Below are positions 45,984-53,759 of a stretch of DNA of 64,000 bases, one piece after another (the stretch's first letter is position 1; every line of letters starts with the position of its first letter). The notes below the pieces were generated by a model that searched no databases, was not told the DNA's origin, and saw only the letters and a program-made list of their open reading frames with translations. Location: NCBI RefSeq assembly GCF_003966265.1, contig NZ_RXNV01000002.1:62001-126000 (forward strand), in the 5' to 3' direction. The position numbers and the translations under genes are program-made. This DNA comes from Shewanella atlantica (GTDB lineage Bacteria > Pseudomonadota > Gammaproteobacteria > Enterobacterales > Shewanellaceae).

Positions 45984-46612
45984 GAGTCCCGCACGTTTTA
46001 CACTTGACTGCCATCGTCACCCTGCTAGTCGCCAGTTTATGTTTGATTGGCAAGGGGGCTTATATGCAAGCTAAGGCACATTTCGCTCAGTATCTGATCA
46101 TGCAGGCATGGGAGCAGACGCTCAAAGACAGGCAAGCTCATAAACCCTGGAGCTGGGCCGATACCTACCCCGTCTCTAAGTTAACCTTCTTACCGGCTGC
46201 TAATGATTCAGCAGTAGATGCAAGTTCGGATGACTCACTCTATGTACTCGCCGGTGCGTCGGGTCGAAACCTGGCATTTGGACCTGCAGAACTGAACGTA
46301 AACTCCCGTGAGCTTACTGGTAACCTCAGTGGCAACACAAGAGGTAATAGAGTTATCGCCGGGCATAACGATACTCATTTTGCTATTTTAAATGGAGTGA
46401 AAAAGGGGCGGTTAATTCAACTGCAGGATGTCAATGGCAAGGAGGTGAACTACCGGGTAACAGAAACTGCTGTCGTCCATGAGTCTGATACCCGGGTGCT
46501 TGCGCCATCTGATGACAGGCAACTCACCCTAATAACCTGTTACCCGTTTAATTCAGTTGAGGTGGGTGGTGAATTGCGTCTGGTTGTGAAAGCGGAAGCG
46601 ATAGCCGGATAA
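45980..46612 (+). CDS. Class GN sortase
   Basis: The 210-residue protein has an N-terminal membrane anchor (IVTLLVASLCLIG, residues ~12-24). The sortase catalytic residues are visible: His129 in AGHNDTHF, Cys187 in TLITCYPF and Arg200 in GGELRLVV. It is a transpeptidase that cleaves the LPQTG of the protein encoded directly upstream. Its start overlaps that gene's stop by four bases (ATGA), so translation is coupled. It completes the Pds locus with pdsS, pdsR and pdsO. Confidence 0.95.
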   Translation: MRVPHVLHLTAIVTLLVASLCLIGKGAYMQAKAHFAQYLIMQAWEQTLKDRQAHKPWSWADTYPVSKLTFLPAANDSAVDASSDDSLYVLAGASGRNLAFGPAELNVNSRELTGNLSGNTRGNRVIAGHNDTHFAILNGVKKGRLIQLQDVNGKEVNYRVTETAVVHESDTRVLAPSDDRQLTLITCYPFNSVEVGGELRLVVKAEAIAG

Positions 46613-46784
46613 CGGAGTGAGTGTATGGGAGTTAACGGTTAGGTCAGAGTGAAAGCCACAGCCGTTGGTGAGTACAGATAATAAGTTAATCGGGGACGGC
46701 GGGAAAAACCGCTGCCCTCATACCTGTTAATTCTCGGTTAGGACGCCGAGCCAAGGTTATCGAGTCAGAGTTATGGAACCGGAG

Positions 46785-47810
46785 TTAATTCGAGATGGGC
46801 ATGACTCGATTTCGACCTAAACGTTTGGCTTCATAGAGCAGTTTATCTGCTTGTTCAATGAGCTGTGAGTTCGTCATCGAGGGTTGCCATTGAGCCACGC
46901 CAAAGGAGGCGGTGATATTATTGATGGTACTTTCCTTACGTCTGTCTTTAAGTGACACTTTTTCCAGACTTCGTCGCATTGCCTCTGCCAGGTGTCTGGC
47001 GGTTCTTAGCTGCTTATTTGGCAGTAAGATAGCAAATTCTTCGCCGCCGTAACGATAGATCTTCACGCCATCACGACATGCCTCTGAGAGTCGCTTGGCC
47101 ACGGCTTTGAGAACTTGATCTCCCAGTTGATGTCCGTAATTGTCGTTAAATGCTTTGAAATGGTCGATATCTACCAGAATTAAGCATGTGCCGTCAGGGC
47201 TCTGATTAAGAATTCCTTTGAAGTCATCATCGAATGCCCGACGATTGAGAATGCCGGTCAAGGCATCAAATAGTACATCTTTCTCGGATTGTTTAAGTTG
47301 TAACTTTAATGCTTCAATTTCTTGTTGTGCCTTGCTCAGTTGACCAGTAAAAAACTCGGTGCTGGAACGAATGTCATCAGATTCCTTAACCAGATTACGA
47401 ACCAATCCAAGGACCTTCTCCAGGCTCACACCTTCCTCTTCGATTCGGTTCAGTTTATCGAAGTTGCTGTCTATTCGGGTCTGAAATTGCGTGGCATCGA
47501 GGTTGGTATCTTTCAATGATTGCGACAGTTCAGTTGCCATTGCCTCCAGGTTTTGGCGCATGTCGATGACGTCGAGCTCAACCGGATCGGAAACAAACTC
47601 CCGATAAAGCAGTTCTGAGCTTACAGGTGGGCAGGTTTTATATTGTTCAACTATCGTATCGAGTTGCTTGTTTAATGCAGGAGTCTGTTCACCAACATAG
47701 GCGTACCAGAGGGCGTAGTTTGTCGGAGTCGTAGGTATTTGATGTTTTAGCATCAAAGGAACGGCTTTCTTAAGATTCCGGGCCGCCTGCTGCATTAATT
47801 CTTTAGTCAT
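46785..47810 (-). CDS. Diguanylate cyclase (GGDEF domain)
   Basis: This 341-residue cytoplasmic protein has an N-terminal helical region (residues 1-170, ending in a coiled coil) and a GGDEF domain with an intact active site, RYGGEEF. It should make cyclic di-GMP from GTP. The inhibitory I-site expected five residues before GGEEF reads RDGV rather than RxxD, so product feedback may be weak. There are no membrane helices and no EAL domain. The N-terminal signal-sensing part is not a recognised domain. Confidence 0.92.
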   Translation of the reverse strand: MTKELMQQAARNLKKAVPLMLKHQIPTTPTNYALWYAYVGEQTPALNKQLDTIVEQYKTCPPVSSELLYREFVSDPVELDVIDMRQNLEAMATELSQSLKDTNLDATQFQTRIDSNFDKLNRIEEEGVSLEKVLGLVRNLVKESDDIRSSTEFFTGQLSKAQQEIEALKLQLKQSEKDVLFDALTGILNRRAFDDDFKGILNQSPDGTCLILVDIDHFKAFNDNYGHQLGDQVLKAVAKRLSEACRDGVKIYRYGGEEFAILLPNKQLRTARHLAEAMRRSLEKVSLKDRRKESTINNITASFGVAQWQPSMTNSQLIEQADKLLYEAKRLGRNRVMPISN

Positions 47811-47960
47811 ATCGATACCTGAATTGAAAAAGCTAACCTTTTAACGGAACTTATCTGTTGGATCTATTTTAGAGCATATACTCGCTGAGGGCACATTCCT
47901 AAGACAGAGCCTAAACCAGAACCGACGATTCTGGTTTAGGTGTGAAGCACAGCCGGTTAA

Positions 47961-50585
47961 TCAAGGGGCTGTCTGAATAGGAGCCCAGGTCAGCCACGTT
48001 GGGTTAAGTTTGTTATGCAAGGTAAATACAGCGTCCGCCGGGACTTGATTGTCGGGGCTGGTTTGAGCCTGTGTGGCTACGCCAATCCCGCCAGCCATGA
48101 TGGTCTCAAGAGAGCTTGTTTCTATCTGCGCACCTGAAAACCATCCTATATCGACCTTCACGCCGGAAAGGTCCCAGAATTGACTGGTTTGATTTACCAA
48201 GTGGCGATACTGTTTATCGATATGAGCGTTGAGCCGCACGCTATTGCCGGTGTCCGCCAGCTGATAGCTGTCCACTTCACCAATTTTTATACCGCGGAAG
48301 ATGATAGGAGTTCCGGCCTTGACTGAGCCCAGGTTGACATCTTCCAGGGTGAATTGAAGCCAATCTTGCTTAACTATCACAGGCGCTGTCAGCTCACCAA
48401 TAAACGCTTGACTGATTAGAGCACTCACGCCAGGCTTAACGCCTACATAAGGCCCTGTAAGCATGGTTTCCGGTGCTTTTATTCCGGATAGAGATATCTG
48501 CGCATCGACCAGATAATAAAGGGCATCTTCCTGGGTAAAATGTTTAGCGTAATCGCCATAAAGGTAGGCACTGGCTGTAACACTGGTGAGGTCTTTATTA
48601 AGTGAAACACGCTCAATCTCGCCGACTTGATGACCCTGGTAGCGAATAGGCGCCTTAGCAGATAATTTTACATCGGCCGGGAAGGTGAGAGTGATGGACT
48701 TTGCCTGAGCTAAAGCCAATTTTTTGGACCCATAGAGATGGGTTTTATTCCCCTTTGCATCGGTGTCGAGCAAGCCTAAACTGATACTGCCTTTCAGTGC
48801 CCCCTGGAGGGGAGCAACATCAATTTCTACCCCGGAAAGCGCAGCATTAACCGACATGGCACTATTGCGCCAGAAAACGCTGTTTGGCTTAATCAAGGTT
48901 TTAAATTGCTTCTGAATACTGAGCCTGATTGAAAATTGTTCAGAAGCAGAAAGCCAATCAATACTGTCGACCTGCCCGATCTGCATCTTCTTATAATAAA
49001 CCGGTGAGCCAGGGCTAAGGTCAGCGCCATCGGGGCTTAGCAGGTTCAATTTAGTGAGGTTACGGTTGGCAAAGAATGCTGTCGCGTCTTGGTTCGTGCC
49101 AAACAGGGGCAGACTGGCATCGCTTTTAACTGGTTTCTTGCTGTTTCCCTGGACCAGGCTTATCGCGCCCTTGGTCAGGGTTGATAAATCCCGGGTTTGT
49201 ACGTTCACCCCATCGAGGGATGCATCAATGGCCAGGGCTGACTCTGAGACAAAGTAACTGCTTGCCATGATCAGTTGCGAAAATTCCGGCCAAACCTCAA
49301 TCTGATATTCAACGCCCGTAAGTGCTTTATTCAGTTTGACGGCGTTAACTTTTCCGATAGGGATCTGCTTGTAACGTACCTCGGCATCAGCACCTATTCC
49401 CGGGTTAGTGTCTGCATTTAATGTTAAGGTCAGTTTGGAGAGTGCATCTTGTTCGGGAGCATTATCGAGTAGTGTGTACTGCCCGATGGCATCTCCCGTA
49501 CCCAGTGAAAACTTGATCACACTACCGGTGATGAGCCGCTCTGGGTGTTTGATACCCGATAGCGAAAGATCCGCTCCCTCTAACCAGAACTGGGATGTTG
49601 CTGACAGAAGTTGTGCGTAATCTTCATCAACCTTTGCCTTAAACCTTACACCTGTGTCGCTCAGTTCCGATAGGGTGATGCGTCCGATCTCTATACCTCT
49701 GAAGACAATCTTAGTGCCTACACTCGCCGCTTCTGAATTATCTGCCGTGAGTGTCAGTTCGACGCCTCCGAGTGCCAACTCCTGATTTTCATAGATTTGG
49801 AAACTTTGGCCATTTGGCGCTTGTTGAGATTCATCAGATGAACTGAAACTGAGTCCTCCGGCAAGAATTGCAGATAAACTTTCAGATTTTACCTCAATAC
49901 CAGAAAGAGAGGCGTCTATGCTAATTCCAGATACATTCCAAAATTGAGAATCGGTTTTAACTAAATGTGCATACTGTTTTTTGACAAACGCGGTCATTAA
50001 AATGCGCTTAGAGCCTTCTAAACGGTAACTGGTGATCTGACCGACTGGAATTTGGCGGTAAAAGAGCTGTGAACCCACATCCAGCGAGCCTAAGTTTTCG
50101 CTGCTTAACTCTATGACCAATCCGTCGGTGCCCGGTTGGACTGCCGGGGCATTGATTTCAGCTTCGAAGAAGGACTGTGATTCTCCCTCTCCGGGTTGGA
50201 TAGCGATATAGTTTCCGGAAAATAGAGCATCCAGGCCTTCAACACCGGTTATAGAGGCTTTAGGTGCAACTAACCAGAATTTCGTGCCATCGTTCAGAAA
50301 TGGCCCTGCTCGATAGTCCATCTTAAGGTCGACATTCACGCCCTTTAGATCATCATCAATACTGATATCGACCACTTTACCGACTGTGAGGCCTTGATAA
50401 CGAACCAAGGTTTTTCCTATATCGATCCCCGTTGCACTCGGGAAGTGAATTTGAACCTCAATTCCGGCTTCTTTTATGCTCTTAATTCCAAGCCAGCCGC
50501 CTAGGGCCAAGGCAACCAGAGGTAAGAGCCAAATTGGCGAGAACAGCTTCTTTTTTACGACTATTGGTGTTTCAATTTGCGTCAT
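47961..50585 (-). CDS. letB: LetB-like protein with seven MCE domains
   Basis: The 874-residue protein (E. coli LetB/YebT 877) has one N-terminal membrane helix (LFSPIWLLPLVALALGGWLGI) and seven MCE repeats. Each repeat is marked by a (V/I)xxRYxGxxVGxV-type segment, for example VRYQGLTVGKV, FYRQIPVGQI, FRGIEIGRI, RYKQIPIGKV, YYKKMQIGQV, RYQGHQVGEI and FRGIKIGEV. LetB forms a periplasm-spanning tunnel for lipid transport with LetA. The start overlaps the upstream letA-like gene by 14 bases, so the three genes form one unit. Confidence 0.94.
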   Translation of the reverse strand: MTQIETPIVVKKKLFSPIWLLPLVALALGGWLGIKSIKEAGIEVQIHFPSATGIDIGKTLVRYQGLTVGKVVDISIDDDLKGVNVDLKMDYRAGPFLNDGTKFWLVAPKASITGVEGLDALFSGNYIAIQPGEGESQSFFEAEINAPAVQPGTDGLVIELSSENLGSLDVGSQLFYRQIPVGQITSYRLEGSKRILMTAFVKKQYAHLVKTDSQFWNVSGISIDASLSGIEVKSESLSAILAGGLSFSSSDESQQAPNGQSFQIYENQELALGGVELTLTADNSEAASVGTKIVFRGIEIGRITLSELSDTGVRFKAKVDEDYAQLLSATSQFWLEGADLSLSGIKHPERLITGSVIKFSLGTGDAIGQYTLLDNAPEQDALSKLTLTLNADTNPGIGADAEVRYKQIPIGKVNAVKLNKALTGVEYQIEVWPEFSQLIMASSYFVSESALAIDASLDGVNVQTRDLSTLTKGAISLVQGNSKKPVKSDASLPLFGTNQDATAFFANRNLTKLNLLSPDGADLSPGSPVYYKKMQIGQVDSIDWLSASEQFSIRLSIQKQFKTLIKPNSVFWRNSAMSVNAALSGVEIDVAPLQGALKGSISLGLLDTDAKGNKTHLYGSKKLALAQAKSITLTFPADVKLSAKAPIRYQGHQVGEIERVSLNKDLTSVTASAYLYGDYAKHFTQEDALYYLVDAQISLSGIKAPETMLTGPYVGVKPGVSALISQAFIGELTAPVIVKQDWLQFTLEDVNLGSVKAGTPIIFRGIKIGEVDSYQLADTGNSVRLNAHIDKQYRHLVNQTSQFWDLSGVKVDIGWFSGAQIETSSLETIMAGGIGVATQAQTSPDNQVPADAVFTLHNKLNPTWLTWAPIQTAP

Positions 50586-51204
50586 CTTTCGATTCCAATC
50601 GATCCCAGAGTAAACGAGTATCCAGCACTTTTGCAGCTAACTGTGTCAGTAATATGACCAAGGCAAAAGCAGTGGCTGCCGGTGCGGGTTTAGCATCTAA
50701 TAACTGGCCCATATTAACCAGTGCGGCGGTTATTGATATAACGAATAGGTCCAACATCGACCATCGTCCTATCCATTCAATGATGTGAAATCCAACCATC
50801 AATTTTTGTTTAGATATCGGCAGTCGGAAACTGATCGCTAGCAGATAAGCGGTTAACCCGACTATTTTCAGCAAGGGAACCAAAATGCTGGCAGTAAACA
50901 GAATGATAGCAATAGGGAACATATCCGACTCAACCAAGTGGACGATGCCGGTGAAAATAGTATCGTGGCGGATCTGTCCTCTGTTGACCAACATAGTAAT
51001 GGGGTAGAGGTTGGCCGGAAATAATAATATGGCTGCTGTGATCAACAAAGCCCAACTTTTTTGGAGACTCGAATAGTCTCTCATCACTAATGCTTTACCA
51101 CATCGATTACAGTGGATATCTGAATGAACAGATAATTTACCGCAAGATGGACAGGGGGTTAGTCCAATCGTTATACCTTGGGTCTTGTTATTTAGATCAC
51201 TCAT
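50572..51204 (-). CDS. PqiA/LetA-family membrane protein, C-terminal half as a separate gene
   Basis: The 210-residue protein has an N-terminal zinc ribbon, CPSC...CNRC (residues ~18-36), then about four transmembrane helices. This is the second half of the PqiA/LetA architecture. E. coli LetA (YebS, ~430 residues) joins two such halves in one chain. Here the halves are separate genes overlapping by 8 bases (51197-51204). It should act with the upstream half and with LetB in lipid transport at the inner membrane. Confidence 0.9.
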   Translation of the reverse strand: MSDLNNKTQGITIGLTPCPSCGKLSVHSDIHCNRCGKALVMRDYSSLQKSWALLITAAILLFPANLYPITMLVNRGQIRHDTIFTGIVHLVESDMFPIAIILFTASILVPLLKIVGLTAYLLAISFRLPISKQKLMVGFHIIEWIGRWSMLDLFVISITAALVNMGQLLDAKPAPAATAFALVILLTQLAAKVLDTRLLWDRLESKDDAN

Positions 51205-51904
51205 CTAAAACACCCCACATATGTTCCAGATTGTACTCACGCTGAAGAAACAGGGTAACCAGAAACAGCATAGCGAAGCAAAATGTGCCCATTCCCAAGA
51301 AAATATCTGCAAAATCTGAGAGTTGAAATACCGAGACGAGAATGCTGATCATAAATATTTCGAGCATACTCAATTGTGCCAACAGGCCTTGATAACTGAG
51401 CAGGCGTTTAAGTATGTCACGAAAAAAGGGGGAGTTCAGGCGATATTTGATGATCAAAATTTGAAAGAGAACCGACAGAATGAGCAGGGCCGGAGCGATC
51501 ACTGCTGAGACTAAAACGGCGATACCCACAATCCAGTAACCCTGATTCGATACCGCCATAGCGCCTTCGATAATCGTCGTGGTTCTGACACTGCCTAAAA
51601 AATGGAGCTCAAGTACAGGCAGGACGTTGGCCGGAAGTAAGAAGAGTAAAGCTGTTAAACACAGGGCTAGCATACCGTTTATTGAACAGTATGGCGTGTC
51701 GTATAGGGTTGTGTGACAACGAGGACATAATGCACGAACACCGGAAGGTAGTGCTCGTTTACTGATAACTAAGTCACAAGAGCGGCATAACACCACACTA
51801 TTGTCAGCACATTCTTGTTCCATCGCCGATTTCAATCCGTTTGTTACACCCGTTATTGATATGTCTTTTGCAGAACACTCACAATTATTGATTAAGCTTA
51901 ACAC
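51197..51904 (-). CDS. PqiA/LetA-family membrane protein, N-terminal half as a separate gene
   Basis: The 235-residue protein has a zinc ribbon CRSC...CPRC near residues 40-63 and about four transmembrane helices. It corresponds to the first half of LetA. The ATG at 51904 gives ~27 residues before MEQECADNSVVLCRSC, and that Met may be the true start. Its stop is 8 bases inside the next gene, so the two halves are translationally coupled rather than broken: both are full length with intact motifs. Splitting appears to be the native arrangement. Confidence 0.9.
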   Translation of the reverse strand: MLSLINNCECSAKDISITGVTNGLKSAMEQECADNSVVLCRSCDLVISKRALPSGVRALCPRCHTTLYDTPYCSINGMLALCLTALLFLLPANVLPVLELHFLGSVRTTTIIEGAMAVSNQGYWIVGIAVLVSAVIAPALLILSVLFQILIIKYRLNSPFFRDILKRLLSYQGLLAQLSMLEIFMISILVSVFQLSDFADIFLGMGTFCFAMLFLVTLFLQREYNLEHMWGVLDE

Positions 51905-52007
51905 GCCTTAATCACATTCTATGGAAAATATCTGTGTCGATAATCGATTAGATACTATCAGATTTTCCAGAGTACTTGCATAAGAACTTGTATTTATGAG
52001 ACTCTGT

Positions 52008-52027
52008 AACTGTATATAAAAACAGTA
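52008..52027. promoter_or_regulatory. LexA (SOS) box upstream of yebG
   Basis: AACTGTATATAAAAACAGTA carries the core CTG-N10-CAG (52010-52025), with TA-rich spacing as in consensus TACTGTATATATATACAGTA. It lies 13 bases before the likely yebG start. yebG is an SOS gene in E. coli. Confidence 0.85.
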
Positions 52028-52038
52028 TGAGGGCAGTC

Positions 52039-52323
52039 ATGGCAGTTATTACTAAATTTGTTGTGGTCAGAGAAGGGGTTGAGAAGATGACATTTACATC
52101 TAAAAAGGAGGCAGATGCCTACGATAAGATGCTGGATATCGCGGACCAACTCACTCCATTCCTGACTGAGTCCGAGCTTGAGCTAGACGAAAATACCTGT
52201 GAAAAGTTAAGTTTCTATCTGGCACAACATAAAGAGCAGTTAATGAGTTTATTGAAAGGTGTTGCGCCAAAAAAAGAAACTCCACCTAAAAAAGCAGCTA
52301 ATAAAGCCGAATCAAAAAAATAA
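52039..52323 (+). CDS. yebG: YebG family DNA damage-inducible protein
   Basis: Starting at the ATG at 52039 gives 94 residues (MAVITKFVVVREGVEKMTFTSKKEADAYDKMLDIAD), aligning with E. coli YebG, which also begins MAV. An upstream ATG at 52027 would lie within the LexA box and is less likely. The protein is small and acidic, with a Lys-rich tail. It is induced in the SOS response; its molecular role is unknown. The LexA box immediately upstream fits this. It is followed 17 bases later by msrC. Confidence 0.92.
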   Translation: MAVITKFVVVREGVEKMTFTSKKEADAYDKMLDIADQLTPFLTESELELDENTCEKLSFYLAQHKEQLMSLLKGVAPKKETPPKKAANKAESKK

Positions 52324-52340
52324 ATTGTTAGGAAGTTTGT

Positions 52341-52820
52341 ATGATAACGGAATTTTACGCGTCACTGGATAGACAAGCCCAGGCACTGCTCGATGGTGAA
52401 GATGACTTGATTGCCGCAATGGCAAACTTTTCGGCATTGGTAAATGATGCCTTGGAAGATCTGAATTGGGTGGGATTTTATCTTTTAAAAAATAAACAGT
52501 TAGTATTGGGTCCATTTCAGGGTAAAGTGGCATGCACACGGATCCCGTTAGGAAAAGGTGTGTGCGGAACGGCCGCCTCAGAAGGCACGACTCAGAGAGT
52601 TGCCGATGTACATCAATTTGACGGGCATATTGCCTGTGATGCGGCCAGTAATTCAGAGATTGTGATCCCTATCTTGCGTGATAAGAAGGTGGTAGCAGTG
52701 CTCGATATTGATAGCCCAAGTCTGGCAAGATTCGGTGAAACTGACCAAGCGGGACTGGAAAAACTGGTAAATAGCTTTGAAAATGCGTTATTTGCTCAAA
52801 CTACAACCAATTTATCATAA
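52341..52820 (+). CDS. msrC: Free methionine-(R)-sulfoxide reductase MsrC
   Basis: The 159-residue GAF-domain enzyme (E. coli YebR/MsrC 165) reduces free methionine-R-sulfoxide with thioredoxin. The three catalytic Cys are present in KVACTRIPLGKGVCGTAA and HIACDAASNSEIV. It is soluble and cytoplasmic. It lies divergent from letA and follows yebG closely, and proQ comes next, matching the conserved enteric neighbourhood. Confidence 0.94.
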   Translation: MITEFYASLDRQAQALLDGEDDLIAAMANFSALVNDALEDLNWVGFYLLKNKQLVLGPFQGKVACTRIPLGKGVCGTAASEGTTQRVADVHQFDGHIACDAASNSEIVIPILRDKKVVAVLDIDSPSLARFGETDQAGLEKLVNSFENALFAQTTTNLS

Positions 52821-53088
52821 ATGATGGTCGCAATCGTCAAAGTCCCGTTTATAATAGGCGGTTCGAATGATAAGGGCGTCGAGATATTTCCATTCGTAGA
52901 ATGAAAGCTTGGCGTTTGTTAATTGTAATTGCTAAGGTATGTTTGCTGTATCAGTTCTTCATATCGAGTTTCAGTATTACTATTGAGGCTTGTGGCGGAA
53001 CTAAGATAGACCAAATATAAACGACTCTTGATGGCGTATCTTTTAGGTATGTTCAACTAGTGTCCCTTTTTTAACTGTGGAAGTAATG

Positions 53089-53730
53089 ATGGAATCAACA
53101 GAGAAGTTGACCGACACCAACGCAATTCTTGCGTATTTATATGAAACATTTCCTTTGTGCTTTATCGCCGAAGGTGAAACGAAGCCATTAAAGATTGGAT
53201 TGTTTCAGGATTTGGCTGAAAGGTTAGCTGATGATTCTAAAGTCAGTAAAACTCAATTGAGAATTGCCTTAAGACGCTATACTAGTAGTTGGCGTTACCT
53301 AAAGGGCGTTAAAGCCGGTGCACAACGAATCGACTTAGACGGAACGCCTTGCGGTGAGTTAGAGCAAGAGCACATTGACCATGCTCAGTCTACTCTTAAA
53401 GAGAGTCAAGAGAAGGCAAAAGCTAAGCGTGTAGCAAAAGCTGCCGCCGCTAAGAGTGAAGGGCAGGCTGCTAAGGCGAATAAAAAGCCAGCAAAGAAAC
53501 CAGCTGTTAAGCGTGCGAAACCAGCACCTAAGCCGGTTAAAGAGCAAGCTCCGGAAGTTAATTTAACACCTGCTGTGTTAAATGAGCTGAAACAAAATCA
53601 GCGTGTTAATGTCAAACTAGGTAAGACACCAGTTGCTGGCGTTATCTTAGACATTAAGAAAGAAGATGTTCAAGTACAGTTAGACTCAGGTTTAACCGTT
53701 AAAGTACGTGTTGAACACATAATGCTGTAA
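53089..53730 (+). CDS. proQ: RNA chaperone ProQ
   Basis: The start at the ATG at 53089 (GGAAG five bases before it; GTG 53077 and ATG 53086 are alternatives) gives 213 residues beginning MESTEKLTDTNAILAYLYE. The FinO-type RNA-binding domain (residues ~5-115), a Lys/Ala/Pro-rich linker and a C-terminal Tudor-like domain are all present. ProQ binds sRNAs and mRNA 3' ends. prc follows 29 bases later, as in E. coli. Confidence 0.94.
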   Translation: MESTEKLTDTNAILAYLYETFPLCFIAEGETKPLKIGLFQDLAERLADDSKVSKTQLRIALRRYTSSWRYLKGVKAGAQRIDLDGTPCGELEQEHIDHAQSTLKESQEKAKAKRVAKAAAAKSEGQAAKANKKPAKKPAVKRAKPAPKPVKEQAPEVNLTPAVLNELKQNQRVNVKLGKTPVAGVILDIKKEDVQVQLDSGLTVKVRVEHIML

Positions 53731-53759
53731 CTATCTCATAGTAAAGGAGTAACTTGTTG

